Shown here: piece after piece, positions 41,360 to 50,075 of the stretch | How positions within the stretch are numbered: the first letter of the stretch is position 1 | Layout of the letters: each line of letters opens with the position of its first letter | Assembly (NCBI GenBank): GCA_947460975.1 | Contig: CANHGO010000004.1 | Coordinates: 1 to 64,000 of the forward strand | Direction of reading: 5' to 3' | From: Cytophagaceae bacterium | GTDB taxonomy: Bacteria; Bacteroidota; Bacteroidia; Cytophagales; Spirosomataceae | Length of the DNA stretch: 64,000 nt | The notes under the pieces: model-generated | Database searches by the model: none | What the model was told of the DNA's origin: nothing | Seen by the model: only the letters and a program-made list of their open reading frames with translations | Translations under genes and position numbers: made by a program

Positions 41360-42400
41360 ATGCCTAAATCTAATTCAGTTCCACAGGTGTTTGAAAACTA
41401 TTCTTTAAAAGAATACAATACCTTCGGGATTGATGTCAAGGCTCAATATTTCACGGTCATTTCGAGTTTGGAATCTTATGTGGCCTTATTGAAAGCAGGC
41501 CAATACACGCATATTCCCCATCTATTTTTAGGTGGAGGAAGTAATATTTTATGTACCAAGAATATAGATGCGCTAGTTGTTAAGAATGAAATCAAAGGTT
41601 TTGAAGTTATTCAAGAAGATGAAGATTACGTCATTTTACGCAGTGGTGCTGGGGAATCTTGGGATGAATTGGTGAGTTATGCCGTACAACATAATTGGTC
41701 AGGAATTGAGAACCTAGCCCTTATCCCAGGGACCGTTGGCGCTGCCCCCATGCAAAACATAGGTGCTTATGGAGTTGAAATCAAAGATACATTTGATCAT
41801 TTAGAGGCTTTGAATTTGGAGACTTTGGTGGTGGAACGATTTGAAAAATCTCAATGCCAGTTTGGTTATCGGGAAAGTTATTTTAAACATGCAGGGAAGG
41901 GTAAATACCTGATTTCGACGGTCTGTTTTAAATTAAGTAAAAAGCCCAATATTAAAACTTCGTATGGGGCCATTCAAACAGTTTTGAATGCAAAAGGGAT
42001 CAGTAACCCTACGATTAGCGATATTTCTAACGTGGTCATTGAAATTAGGAAAAGTAAATTACCAGACCCTAAAGAGATTGGAAATTCTGGAAGTTTTTTT
42101 AAGAATCCGACGGTTACCTCTGTAGAAGCTGATCGTTTGTTAAATGCATATCCTGGGATACCTAATTATCCTGTCGAGGGGAGTGCTGACATTAAATTCC
42201 CTGCAGGCTGGTTCATTGAGCAGGCAGGTTGGAAAGGTTTTCGAGACGGAGATGCAGGCGTTCATGTAAATCAAGCTTTGGTATTGGTTAATTATGGGCA
42301 TGCGACTGGTAGCCAAATCCAACAAATTGCAGAAAAAATCAAAGTTTCCGTCTTTGAGAAATTTGGTGTTTCCCTTGAAACCGAAGTCAATATTTATTGA
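41360..42400 (+). CDS. murB: UDP-N-acetylenolpyruvoylglucosamine reductase
   Basis: FAD/NADPH enzyme that makes UDP-MurNAc for peptidoglycan. Type I MurB features are present: YNTFGIDVKAQYF at the start, FLGGGSNIL (FAD site), GAGESWDELV, GIENLALIPGTVGAAPMQNIGAYGVEI, YRESYFK with the type I Tyr, and GNSGSFFKNP with the catalytic Ser. The C-terminal KFPAGWFIEQAGWKGFRDGDAGVH and EKFGVSLETEV complete the family; 346 residues is normal. Translationally close to the MlaF-like gene (1 bp gap) and convergent with the HhH-barrel gene (1 bp between stops). Confidence 0.96.
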   Translation: MPKSNSVPQVFENYSLKEYNTFGIDVKAQYFTVISSLESYVALLKAGQYTHIPHLFLGGGSNILCTKNIDALVVKNEIKGFEVIQEDEDYVILRSGAGESWDELVSYAVQHNWSGIENLALIPGTVGAAPMQNIGAYGVEIKDTFDHLEALNLETLVVERFEKSQCQFGYRESYFKHAGKGKYLISTVCFKLSKKPNIKTSYGAIQTVLNAKGISNPTISDISNVVIEIRKSKLPDPKEIGNSGSFFKNPTVTSVEADRLLNAYPGIPNYPVEGSADIKFPAGWFIEQAGWKGFRDGDAGVHVNQALVLVNYGHATGSQIQQIAEKIKVSVFEKFGVSLETEVNIY

Positions 42401-42401
42401 C

Positions 42402-44357
42402 CTACATAGTCAGTTGGCACTGAAACGTAACATCTGTTTTATGTGATCCCTTAATCAGCTCATGACTAGAACCAATTTCATCCCGATCTAGGTAGTTTGT
42501 CCTTCCGATTTTCAAGGAAAATGTTGAATTTTTGGTCCATTTATAATCCAGTACGAGGCAATTTCTGAAACCATGTCCATAGTAAGCGGGGAGTGAAAAT
42601 GATAGCGGGACACCTACTTCATAGGCATACAATCTTGAATCATAGGAGGAAGAACTTACAAACCCAATCCTTAATTGAATTCCTAAAGAACGTATTTGGT
42701 ATTTGACATCTTGCAGGATTAGCAAGCCCGTTTCCTTGGTATTTGCACCTATCAATAAGCAAGTCATGATTCGCGTGTGAAAATCCAATTTCTTAGCCCT
42801 AAACTGGTGTAAGTCAAGACTTGTTTGAATTAAATGATTTCGAGTGAGTGTCTTGTTACTCCGACTAATATCATTTTGTTTAGACGTCCATTTTAGTTGG
42901 CCAAAAAACGTGTATTTACCTCTTTTTTCCCATTGGTATCGGGTCAAGTATTCCCATCCCCAAGAATTTAGTTGGGATACTTCATACTTTAACCCTGGGA
43001 ATCTAAACACATCAAGGTAGCTCGATAGTTTATTTCTTTTGTTAAAAGTGATTTGATTCCCGACAAATAAACCCATTTCATTGGTTGTTTCTGCACTTTC
43101 TCCAATCCCTTGAGCTTTAGGACTAAAATAGGAGGGTTCGTAATATCGAATTAAGTAGGACAAATCTGTTTTTTTAGAAACGGCAAAGGCTACTCCTTGG
43201 ATCAGGGAGAAGTGATTTTCAGGCATCCAGGCAAACTCGCCAGTGAAATGAATATTGTGCAAGGGAGCTTGAAAGCTCATGGAGTAATTTTCAACCTGAT
43301 TTCCGAACCAAGCATTCGCCTTGTAGGCCAAAAGTGATTTTGATTTTTCTAGAGAAAATAGCGTATTGGATAGATTAAATTGAATAGACAAATGGGTGGG
43401 TTTGTGAATCCATTGCATACTTCCACCCCAAGCGGTTTCTTGAACATTTGATTGATGAGATAATTCGGTGGTTGTTCTATGATAACCATCTTCTATCCAG
43501 GAATTAATTTGTTTTGAATTGCCTGTGCTGTCCGAACTCAGGCTTGCGTCCAAATGCCTTGAGGAGCTAAAGGCTTGAAAATTGAATGAACCCGCATGAA
43601 ATTGGATATTGAATCCACGATAAAAGGCGGTTTCCCCACTGGATGTATACGGAATCGCGCCTAAATGAAATTTTTGTGTGGCTTTGATGCTTTCAAAACT
43701 TTTGCCTAATGAAAAACCACCGGATTGGACTAGGCCTTGTCCCCATTGATTGACAAAATCTCCAATGATTATTTTATCAACCCAACGGTTTGGTTTAATT
43801 TCGATAAAAACGCTTTTGAAATCAAGGTAATTAACCTCTCCAGCATCTTTTTGAATTAGAGCACCTATGCGCAAGTAGGTATTTAATTGGCCTCGATATC
43901 GAGCTAATTGGCCCCAGGAGTTACCTAAATACCTTGTTTTACTTCTTGAATCTTTAGGGCTAAATCCTTTTTTTTCTTCTAGGGTTGTTTCGTTTCTGAT
44001 AAGTAATTGATGTTTCGCTCCTTGAAGGTCATGCCATTGTTTGTTTATTTTATCGCACCTTAAAAATGGTTTTATTTTTTTTAAAAGTGCCAATTCCCAG
44101 CCATGAATTGTTTGAAGTTCGTAGATGGATTCAAAGTGATGAATCTGACTCCTATGTGTTATAAAGTTTGCTATTTGGGCCGAATTTAGGATTCCCAAGG
44201 CCGAAAGCTCATCAGCTGTTACATGATTAATTTGAAGAGGATTTTGTAGAAAATAATTATAATTGGATTGTTTTTCCTCATCGGCAACCACGTCCGATTG
44301 TTGGGCTAAAATGGCTTGAAAAGCATGCAGTAAAATAAAAACAATAAGTAGTTTCAT
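42402..44357 (-). CDS. Helix-hairpin-helix plus predicted outer-membrane beta-barrel protein
   Basis: A 651-residue exported protein (signal MKLLIVFILLHAFQAILAQ, cleavage near residue 19). Residues about 40-100 contain a ComEA-like helix-hairpin-helix pair (PLQINHVTADELSALGIL ... IHHFESIYELQTIHGWE), a motif that usually binds DNA backbone. From about residue 110 to the end the sequence shows alternating polar/hydrophobic strands with aromatic girdles (SVFIEIKPNRWVDKIIIGDF, SLRYY-type strands) and a final FQCQLTM, typical of a barrel. Bacteroidota carry annotated helix-hairpin-helix proteins of this size but I know of no assigned role. DNA binding or uptake at the outer membrane is speculation. 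Transcribed behind the acidic protein gene (63-bp gap). Confidence 0.75.
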   Translation of the reverse strand: MKLLIVFILLHAFQAILAQQSDVVADEEKQSNYNYFLQNPLQINHVTADELSALGILNSAQIANFITHRSQIHHFESIYELQTIHGWELALLKKIKPFLRCDKINKQWHDLQGAKHQLLIRNETTLEEKKGFSPKDSRSKTRYLGNSWGQLARYRGQLNTYLRIGALIQKDAGEVNYLDFKSVFIEIKPNRWVDKIIIGDFVNQWGQGLVQSGGFSLGKSFESIKATQKFHLGAIPYTSSGETAFYRGFNIQFHAGSFNFQAFSSSRHLDASLSSDSTGNSKQINSWIEDGYHRTTTELSHQSNVQETAWGGSMQWIHKPTHLSIQFNLSNTLFSLEKSKSLLAYKANAWFGNQVENYSMSFQAPLHNIHFTGEFAWMPENHFSLIQGVAFAVSKKTDLSYLIRYYEPSYFSPKAQGIGESAETTNEMGLFVGNQITFNKRNKLSSYLDVFRFPGLKYEVSQLNSWGWEYLTRYQWEKRGKYTFFGQLKWTSKQNDISRSNKTLTRNHLIQTSLDLHQFRAKKLDFHTRIMTCLLIGANTKETGLLILQDVKYQIRSLGIQLRIGFVSSSSYDSRLYAYEVGVPLSFSLPAYYGHGFRNCLVLDYKWTKNSTFSLKIGRTNYLDRDEIGSSHELIKGSHKTDVTFQCQLTM

Positions 44358-44420
44358 GGTTAGATGAAACTACTTTATTTATTTCTGGCATTATGGTCAA
44401 AAACTGATCATTTGGATCAA

Positions 44421-45482
44421 TTAACTGAATTTCCTTTCGATGAGTTCATAGAGTTCATTCCATAATTCTTGATTGTCGACTCGTTGGAATGCAGCGTATT
44501 TTGTTTGCAAAATTGATTTCCAATCTGTGGATTTATTCGCTTCATGATCTATGAATTGAATGACTTGGTCCAAGTATGTTGATTCTCCGTCAAATAAATT
44601 TTGAATGAAATTGATCTTTTGAAAAAGCGGTAGGGTTTCAGATAAGGACGAAGTCATTTCGGTATGAATTCGATCTTTTAGGGAGTTGTCTTGATTTACT
44701 TGAAGTGTTTCAAAAACCTTTTCCTCAGGAGAATCCCCCAACATATCTAATATTTTTATCTCTGAAGGAGCCTTGGACCCAATTTCTAAATTTAATACCG
44801 AAAATTCAATGTCGATGTGTTCAATGGGCGACTCTATTTTTTGTTCTTCCTCCAATATAATTTCAGAAGTATTTTCTTGGTTTAAGTCTTGATCATTCTC
44901 GTGAATAAAATCTTCAGTGCGCTGTTGGTCAATGAGTTCATCTACTTCTGCAGCATCATTTTCAATGATACTTGGCTCATCATCATCATCTTCTTCTTCT
45001 TCTTCTTCTTCTTCTTCAAAGGTTATCGTGACTTCTTCATTGATCTCAACAATATCTTCAATCACTGTATCTTCTGGCATCTCCTCTAATGAATCAGCGG
45101 GGGAGCTGTAATACACTTCCGCGTTTAATAACTCGTCGAAAGTGGGGTAGATTTCTTCTAAAGTGGTTGGTTCAGCTTGCTCTGTCGTGCTGATGGTTTT
45201 GTTTGTTAAATCTTGAATCCAATCTAGCCAAATTTTTTCAGGAAGGGTTACATTGGTTAACAGGCTTTGCATGGCTGAAGACCATTTTTCAGTAAACCTA
45301 TTGGATTCCCAATTAAAATTCGGGAATGTATTTTGAATAAATTCTGAATGGAGCTGATGTGTAATTTCGGTTTGAATAATTTCAATGATGATGGGATTAA
45401 TATCCCAATTCATGACCTCTTGGAATGTGGTCAATGTTTCATTTTCGGACCAATAGTGTGCAAATAAACTAGGTGTTTTCAT
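44421..45482 (-). CDS. Highly acidic hypothetical protein downstream of rnc
   Basis: A 353-residue protein that I cannot assign to a family. No signal peptide or membrane helix; N-terminal 110 residues look folded (FAHYWSENETLTTFQEVMNW...WLDWIQDLTN), the middle (about 125-240) is a disordered acidic stretch including a run of eight Glu and four Asp, and the last 100 residues are again helical (LSETLPLFQKINFIQNLFDGEST...QRVDNQELWNELYELIERKF). It lies 6 bp after rnc, in the acpP-fabF-rnc run, so it is probably co-transcribed. A cytoplasmic protein-binding role is possible, but nothing in the sequence shows it. Confidence 0.65.
   Translation of the reverse strand: MKTPSLFAHYWSENETLTTFQEVMNWDINPIIIEIIQTEITHQLHSEFIQNTFPNFNWESNRFTEKWSSAMQSLLTNVTLPEKIWLDWIQDLTNKTISTTEQAEPTTLEEIYPTFDELLNAEVYYSSPADSLEEMPEDTVIEDIVEINEEVTITFEEEEEEEEEDDDDEPSIIENDAAEVDELIDQQRTEDFIHENDQDLNQENTSEIILEEEQKIESPIEHIDIEFSVLNLEIGSKAPSEIKILDMLGDSPEEKVFETLQVNQDNSLKDRIHTEMTSSLSETLPLFQKINFIQNLFDGESTYLDQVIQFIDHEANKSTDWKSILQTKYAAFQRVDNQELWNELYELIERKFS
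44978..45017 (-). repeat. Trinucleotide microsatellite encoding the Glu/Asp run
   Basis: On the plus strand ATC/CTC-type TCATCATCATC followed by nine TTC units; on the coding strand this is GAA/GAT repeats that give poly-Glu then poly-Asp. Slippage would change the length by whole codons without frameshift. Confidence 0.85.
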
Positions 45483-45488
45483 GGGAGT

Positions 45489-46232
45489 TTATTTTATGCC
45501 CAACTCTTCACAAGCTTTCATCGCTGCAGTTTGTTCGGCTTTCTTTTTTGAATATCCTTTTCCTTCTGAGATTCTTTCTCCGTCAAGAAGGACGAAAGCG
45601 GTAAATTCTTTGTTGTGATGCAATCCTTCTTCATCAAGCGTGAATAGCACTTTTTTGCCTTCTTTTTGCGCCCATTCAATGAGCAAAGATTTGAAATTTG
45701 GATTGTTTTGGACGACAATTTCTAAATCAAAATATTGGGTTAATATCTTAGTAATGATAAAATTCTGTGTGAAGGCGAAGCCTTTGTCTAAGTATACGGC
45801 GCCAATAAAAGCCTCTAGCGCATCTCCATACATACTGGAGCGAGACAAAATGGTTTTTTTCTGATTTTCGTATTCGATCACTTCATCAAGTCCTAATTTC
45901 CGACCTAGGACATTGAGGGATTCTCTGCTGACCATTCTTGACCTAATCTCTGTTAAAAATCCTTCGTCTTTAAATGGAAACTTTTTAAATAAATAGGCAG
46001 CGGTTATCATTCCTAATACGGAATCGCCTAAAAATTCGAGCCTTTCGTTGGACTCTTTGTATGATTTAGCCACGCTATCCTTGGATGCTGAGGCGTGTAA
46101 AAAAGCTAATCGATATAAATTAAGATTATTAGGTGATGAGCCTAATAAATGCGTCACTGATTTTTTTAGAAATTTCTCTCTTAGGTCTATGGTATTTGGG
46201 TTAATCCAACTTAAAAGAGTTTTTATGGGCAT
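45489..46232 (-). CDS. rnc: Ribonuclease III
   Basis: Double-strand-specific endoribonuclease that processes rRNA precursors. The catalytic signature ERLEFLGDSVLGMITAAYLF (residues about 63-82) carries the acidic metal ligands; the second acidic site is YGDALEAFIGAVYLDKGF. A double-stranded-RNA-binding domain covers about 170-245 (NFKSLLIEWAQKEGKKVLFTLDEEG ... KGYSKKKAEQTAAMKACEELGI). 247 residues is typical. It follows fabF by 3 bp, the conserved acpP-fabF-rnc arrangement of many bacteria. The first 20 residues (MPIKTLLSWINPNTI) are a Bacteroidota-type extension. Confidence 0.96.
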   Translation of the reverse strand: MPIKTLLSWINPNTIDLREKFLKKSVTHLLGSSPNNLNLYRLAFLHASASKDSVAKSYKESNERLEFLGDSVLGMITAAYLFKKFPFKDEGFLTEIRSRMVSRESLNVLGRKLGLDEVIEYENQKKTILSRSSMYGDALEAFIGAVYLDKGFAFTQNFIITKILTQYFDLEIVVQNNPNFKSLLIEWAQKEGKKVLFTLDEEGLHHNKEFTAFVLLDGERISEGKGYSKKKAEQTAAMKACEELGIK

Positions 46233-46235
46233 AAA

Positions 46236-47483
46236 TTATAATTTTCTAAATATGACTGTTGCGTTATGGCCTCCAAATCCAAATCCATTACTTAATGAGA
46301 TATCGATTTTTCTAGACTTGCCTATATTTTCTGTCAAATCAATGCGTTGGTCTATTTCAGGATCACGATTGAATACATTGATGGTAGGAGGGACAAATTG
46401 ATGTTGGATCGCTAACACAGATGCCACGGCTTCCACGGCGCCTGCGCCGCCCAACAAATGACCAGTCATGGATTTGGTTGACGAGATAGACATCTTATAG
46501 GCATGTTCACCAAAACAATCTATGATCGCTTTAATCTCTTGTGGATCTCCAATGGGAGTTGATGTTCCGTGAGTATTGATATAGTCGACATCTTCGGGTT
46601 TAATCCCTGCATCTTCTAAAGCGTCAAGCATGGACAATAAGGCACCATAACCTTCTGGGTGTGGTGCAGTGATGTGATGTGCATCTGAAGAGAAGCCACC
46701 ACCAATTAATTCCGCGTATATTTTGGCACCTCTTGCTTTTGCATGTTCGTACTCTTCTAAAATTAATGCCCCTGCGCCTTCTCCTACAACAAAACCATCA
46801 CGGTCTACGTCATAGGGACGAGATGCGGTAGCTGGATCATCGTTCCGAGTTGACATTGCGTGCATCGCAGTGAAACCACCTACGGATGCAATAGTCACCG
46901 GTGCTTCTGAACCACCAGTTACACACACATGAATTCTACCTGTTCGAATATAATTAAATGCATCTATGATGGCATTGTTTGCAGACGAGCATGCTGAAAC
47001 AGTTACATAATTAGGACCTCTAAATCCATTGCGAATAGAAATTTGGCCTGAACTTGAATCAGCAATCATTTTAGGAATAAAGAAAGGATTGATTTTTGGT
47101 GTTCCATCTCCTTGGCCGAAATAAATCATTTCATCCTCAAAGGTCTTTAATCCACCTATTCCAGAACCCCAAATTACGCCTACCTTATTTTTGTTCAAGG
47201 TCTCCATATCAAAACCTGCATCAGCAATGGCCTCATCTGCGGCCACTACCGCATATTGGGTAAATGGATCCATTTTACGGGCCTCTTTGGGATTGATAAA
47301 GTCTTCAACCTTAAAATCTTTTAATTCACACGCAAACCGAGTTCTAAATTTTTCGGCGTCAAATTTCGTTATGGGACCACAACCATTTTTACCCTTAGAT
47401 AAACCATCCCAAAAGTCGCCAACGGTATTTCCAATGGGAGTAAGGGCACCTAGCCCCGTGACTACAACTCGTTTTAATTCCAT
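46236..47483 (-). CDS. fabF: Beta-ketoacyl-ACP synthase II
   Basis: Condensing enzyme of fatty-acid elongation. The Cys-His-His active site is intact: Cys in VTVSACSSANNAI (about 165), His in YINTHGTSTPIGD (about 305) and His in STKSMTGHLLGGAGAVEAV (about 342). The thiolase-fold N-terminus RVVVTGLGALTPIGN is standard and 415 residues is the family length. It takes malonyl-ACP made by FabD (encoded at 58 kb) and acyl chains on AcpP, encoded 113 bp upstream; rnc follows after 3 bp. Confidence 0.96.
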   Translation of the reverse strand: MELKRVVVTGLGALTPIGNTVGDFWDGLSKGKNGCGPITKFDAEKFRTRFACELKDFKVEDFINPKEARKMDPFTQYAVVAADEAIADAGFDMETLNKNKVGVIWGSGIGGLKTFEDEMIYFGQGDGTPKINPFFIPKMIADSSSGQISIRNGFRGPNYVTVSACSSANNAIIDAFNYIRTGRIHVCVTGGSEAPVTIASVGGFTAMHAMSTRNDDPATASRPYDVDRDGFVVGEGAGALILEEYEHAKARGAKIYAELIGGGFSSDAHHITAPHPEGYGALLSMLDALEDAGIKPEDVDYINTHGTSTPIGDPQEIKAIIDCFGEHAYKMSISSTKSMTGHLLGGAGAVEAVASVLAIQHQFVPPTINVFNRDPEIDQRIDLTENIGKSRKIDISLSNGFGFGGHNATVIFRKL

Positions 47484-47596
47484 GTGATTTTTTTTAATCG
47501 TTCAAAAAAAAAGTCAATTAGTCCTAGAAATCATGTAGGATAAATCCCTCATTCATTGTCTAGTACTAATTGACATATTTAATTATCTTGATTCGA

Positions 47597-47830
47597 TTAC
47601 TTCGCGTTTTCCAAATAGGCAATTGCTTGACCTACTGTTTGGATATTTTCAGCTTGGTCATCTGGAATCGATACACTAAATTCTTTTTCAAATTCCATGA
47701 TCAATTCAACCGTATCTAAGGAGTCAGCTCCTAAATCATTTGTGAAGGATGCCTCAGGAGTAACCTCTGATGCTTCTACACCTAATTTCTCTACGATGAT
47801 GCTTTTTACTTTTTCTGCAATATCTGACAT
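47597..47830 (-). CDS. acpP: Acyl carrier protein
   Basis: The start is ATG 47830 ([18 protein letters not shown]); the ATG at 47893 adds 21 hydrophobic residues foreign to ACPs. The 77-residue acidic four-helix protein carries the phosphopantetheine site Ser in [13 protein letters not shown] (about residue 37). It shuttles acyl chains for fatty-acid and lipid synthesis and is used by FabF next door and by FabD. A promoter-like TTTG/19-20 nt/TAATATTTG lies just upstream. Confidence 0.96.
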   Translation of the reverse strand: MSDIAEKVKSIIVEKLGVEASEVTPEASFTNDLGADSLDTVELIMEFEKEFSVSIPDDQAENIQTVGQAIAYLENAK

Positions 47831-47862
47831 TTTATTAAAATTTTTGGGGTTGAAAAACGATG

Positions 47863-47894
47863 CAAATATTAGAATTTTAAATTGGATTATCAAA
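47863..47894 (-). promoter_or_regulatory. Probable acpP-fabF-rnc promoter
   Basis: Minus strand: TTTG (47894-47891), 19-nt spacer, TAATATTTG (47871-47863), which is the Bacteroidota -7 with one extra base; 32 nt before the acpP ATG. Confidence 0.45.
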
Positions 47895-47994
47895 CAATTT
47901 TTATTCTAAATATGATTTTATAAATATTATATATAAATAATAGAATTCTAAGTGTTTAAATTATTTAAATAATGAATTTTAAGCCTATTTATTC

Positions 47995-48912
47995 TTAAAA
48001 ACACAAGGAAGCCGCACCTAATAATCCCGCATCATTTCCTAATAATGCTTTTTTTATGGTCAATTTTTCTAGGTAGGCTGGGGTAAGCCAATAATTTAAT
48101 TGTTTTTCCATACTTGGAACAATAAAATCAAAGGAAGCTGATAATCCACCGCCAATAAATATATTTTTAATATCTAAAATCCGGATCAATGATACTAGCA
48201 TATCACCTAAAAGCGTTCCTACTTCATCCCAAATAGCTTGCGCTAGTGCATCACCTTCTTCTGCGGCAACCACCAGAGCTGTCGTAGAGATTGTTCCATC
48301 GCTAGCCAAACTCGTTTCCCCTGTATATTCAGCCCTCATCCGGTTGGCCATTTGGAGCAATTCTTTCTTGCCTACATTTCGTTCCAATACTTTGCCGTTT
48401 TTGGATGGCACATGGCCTGGTTCCATGGCATTTCCATCTCCACCTAAAAATATTTTGCGGTCGATGACAGCTGCACCGCCCACGCCAGTACCTAAAGTAA
48501 TGAATACAAAATCTTCAGGCATATTTGATTTTTCAGGAGAGAAATAAAATTCACCTAAAGCCGCTGCATTGGCATCATTTTCCATGAAAAAAGTATGTTC
48601 TGGAAAGCGTTTTTCCAACATATCAATCATAGGAGATCCATCAATTTCAGGGATGGCCGTAATTTCAATCAAGGTTCTTCGGTCTTTGGTTAAAATACCG
48701 GGTAGGCCTATACCCACCTTTTGAACATTTTTATGTTGGTACAAATGCAAAGCGATTGCATCGGCTAATCGATCTAAAAAATGGTTTGATTCTCGCCATG
48801 TAGCGGTATCGTAACTTTGGAAATTGTTTATTTGGCCCGTATCGGCATGCACAATTCCCATTTTAACTCCGGTTCCTCCGACATCGATTCCAAGGTATTC
48901 TATTGCTGGCAT
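47995..48912 (-). CDS. ROK family sugar kinase (glucokinase-like)
   Basis: A 305-residue ASKHA-fold kinase: phosphate-1 motif YLGIDVGGTGVKMGIV at the N-terminus, MENDANAAALGEFYF with the catalytic-region Asp, FITLGTGVGGAAVI, and IKNIFIGGGLSAS near the end. The ExGH sequence is EPGH, but the ROK zinc-binding CxCGxxGC segment that normally follows is absent (SKNGKVLERNVGKKELL). Polyphosphate glucokinases are ROK members that also lack the cysteines, so this could be a polyphosphate- or ATP-dependent glucokinase. Monocistronic or led by the cysteine-cluster gene 59 bp upstream. Confidence 0.85.
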   Translation of the reverse strand: MPAIEYLGIDVGGTGVKMGIVHADTGQINNFQSYDTATWRESNHFLDRLADAIALHLYQHKNVQKVGIGLPGILTKDRRTLIEITAIPEIDGSPMIDMLEKRFPEHTFFMENDANAAALGEFYFSPEKSNMPEDFVFITLGTGVGGAAVIDRKIFLGGDGNAMEPGHVPSKNGKVLERNVGKKELLQMANRMRAEYTGETSLASDGTISTTALVVAAEEGDALAQAIWDEVGTLLGDMLVSLIRILDIKNIFIGGGLSASFDFIVPSMEKQLNYWLTPAYLEKLTIKKALLGNDAGLLGAASLCF

Positions 48913-48971
48913 TGAATTCTATTTTATTTTGAATGTACGAATTTCCTCAATTTTAACGTGATTTTCAAATT

Positions 48972-49439
48972 CTATTTTGGGCTCAAGTAAACATGTTCTA
49001 ATTTTTCCATTATTTGGCCTACTGCGGGGCATATAAGGACATTCTTAGCCGTTAGTTGCAAAATTCCCATCATATTTTTTCGGTTCGTATGCGGGTATTC
49101 TTTGCATGCTTTTGGTCGATGATCATAGATTTGACAGGTATTATCTTCTTCCGTTAAAAAAGGGCAAGGAGCTGCAGGATACACCCAATCTCCATCGGAA
49201 TCCTGAACTAAATAGGCATCTAAAAAAGCGGATACCTTCATTTTAAACAAATGAGCAACCCGTTGAATATCTGTTTCATTCCACATGGGACTCGTGGTCT
49301 TGCAACAATTTCCACAGGTCAAGCAATCCATTTGTTCAAAAACTTCCTCGTGAGCTTCCCCAAATTGCTTATCTAAGTCCTTTGGTTTTTTAGCTATAAT
49401 TTTTTGAAATATTTTTTTAAAGGAAGGATCTTTAGGCAT
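48972..49439 (-). CDS. YkgJ-type cysteine-cluster protein
   Basis: A 155-residue soluble protein with the CxCGxCCK motif of the putative zinc/iron-chelating family (CLTCGNCCKTTSP at about residues 38-50), plus PCPFLTEEDNTCQIYDHRPKACKEYPH, whose cysteines complete a likely metal site. The family is widespread and uncharacterised. It starts 3 bp after the stop of tdk, so the two are probably co-transcribed, but no functional link is known. Confidence 0.88.
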   Translation of the reverse strand: MPKDPSFKKIFQKIIAKKPKDLDKQFGEAHEEVFEQMDCLTCGNCCKTTSPMWNETDIQRVAHLFKMKVSAFLDAYLVQDSDGDWVYPAAPCPFLTEEDNTCQIYDHRPKACKEYPHTNRKNMMGILQLTAKNVLICPAVGQIMEKLEHVYLSPK

Positions 49440-49442
49440 AAT

Positions 49443-50027
49443 TTAGGATTGTAGAGGGAAGCAGGCACGGCAACGAGCTTCATAGGTATCGGATTCCCCT
49501 AACATCACCGTATCTTGATTCGCTGCCGTTCGAAATGAATATTGGGCAACTCCCCCGCAGGAAACACATACGGCATGGACTTTCGTTACGTATTCAGCTA
49601 TAGCCATTAAATTAGGCATGGGCCCAAAGGGAAGACCTTTAAAATCCATATCTAATCCGGCTACGATAACTCTTTTACCTTGGTTGGCCAATGAATTACA
49701 AACATCCACAATACTTTGGTCGAAAAATTGTGCTTCATCCAAACCAATCACATCGCAATCTCCAGCTAGCAACAGAATCTCTACCGCACTATGCACGGGG
49801 GTGGATCGAATGGTATTTTGATTGTGGGAAACAATATCTTCATCATGATAGCGGGTATCTGATGCAGGTTTGAAAATCTCCACTTGTAATTGGGCTATTT
49901 TAGCCCGTTTAAGTCTTCGAATCAATTCTTCGGTTTTACCCGAAAACATGGAGCCACAGATCACCTCAATCCAGCCTGATGAGCTAGCTTTTTGAGTCGA
50001 TTTCGAGTGATTGGGTTCTAAAAACAA
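49443..50027 (-). CDS. tdk: Thymidine kinase (TTG start)
   Basis: Salvage enzyme phosphorylating thymidine (type II, Tdk-TK1 family). P-loop [15 protein letters not shown] (about residues 26-40), Walker B-like [11 protein letters not shown] with the catalytic Glu, the substrate lasso region, and zinc cysteines CVSCGG and CRAC near the end are all present. The start must be the TTG at 50027, because the protein begins FLEPNHS as in other Bacteroidota Tdk and no ATG lies upstream before a stop. The U-run of the sdh terminator ends 6 nt before this TTG, so initiation from read-through mRNA may be weak. 194 residues. Confidence 0.93.
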   Translation of the reverse strand: MFLEPNHSKSTQKASSSGWIEVICGSMFSGKTEELIRRLKRAKIAQLQVEIFKPASDTRYHDEDIVSHNQNTIRSTPVHSAVEILLLAGDCDVIGLDEAQFFDQSIVDVCNSLANQGKRVIVAGLDMDFKGLPFGPMPNLMAIAEYVTKVHAVCVSCGGVAQYSFRTAANQDTVMLGESDTYEARCRACFPLQS

Positions 50028-50033
50028 GGGCGT

Positions 50034-50062
50034 AAAAAGCCCCTGAAATATCTTTCAGGGGC
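50034..50062 (-). terminator. Terminator of the sdhCAB operon
   Basis: Minus strand: perfect 10-bp stem GCCCCTGAAA / TTTCAGGGGC with a 4-nt loop, followed by five U (plus-strand A at 50034-50038). It lies between sdhB and tdk. Confidence 0.85.
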
Positions 50063-50075
50063 CATTAGGTGAAAT

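Noticed and set aside
44917-45111. Plus-strand ORF encoding a poly-Ser stretch
   Set aside because: It is the complement of the (GAA/GAT) repeat in the acidic protein gene; no start signal, and the minus-strand frame is the long one.
45640-46401. Plus-strand ORFs antisense to rnc and fabF
   Set aside because: They mirror strongly conserved RNase III and FabF coding sequence.
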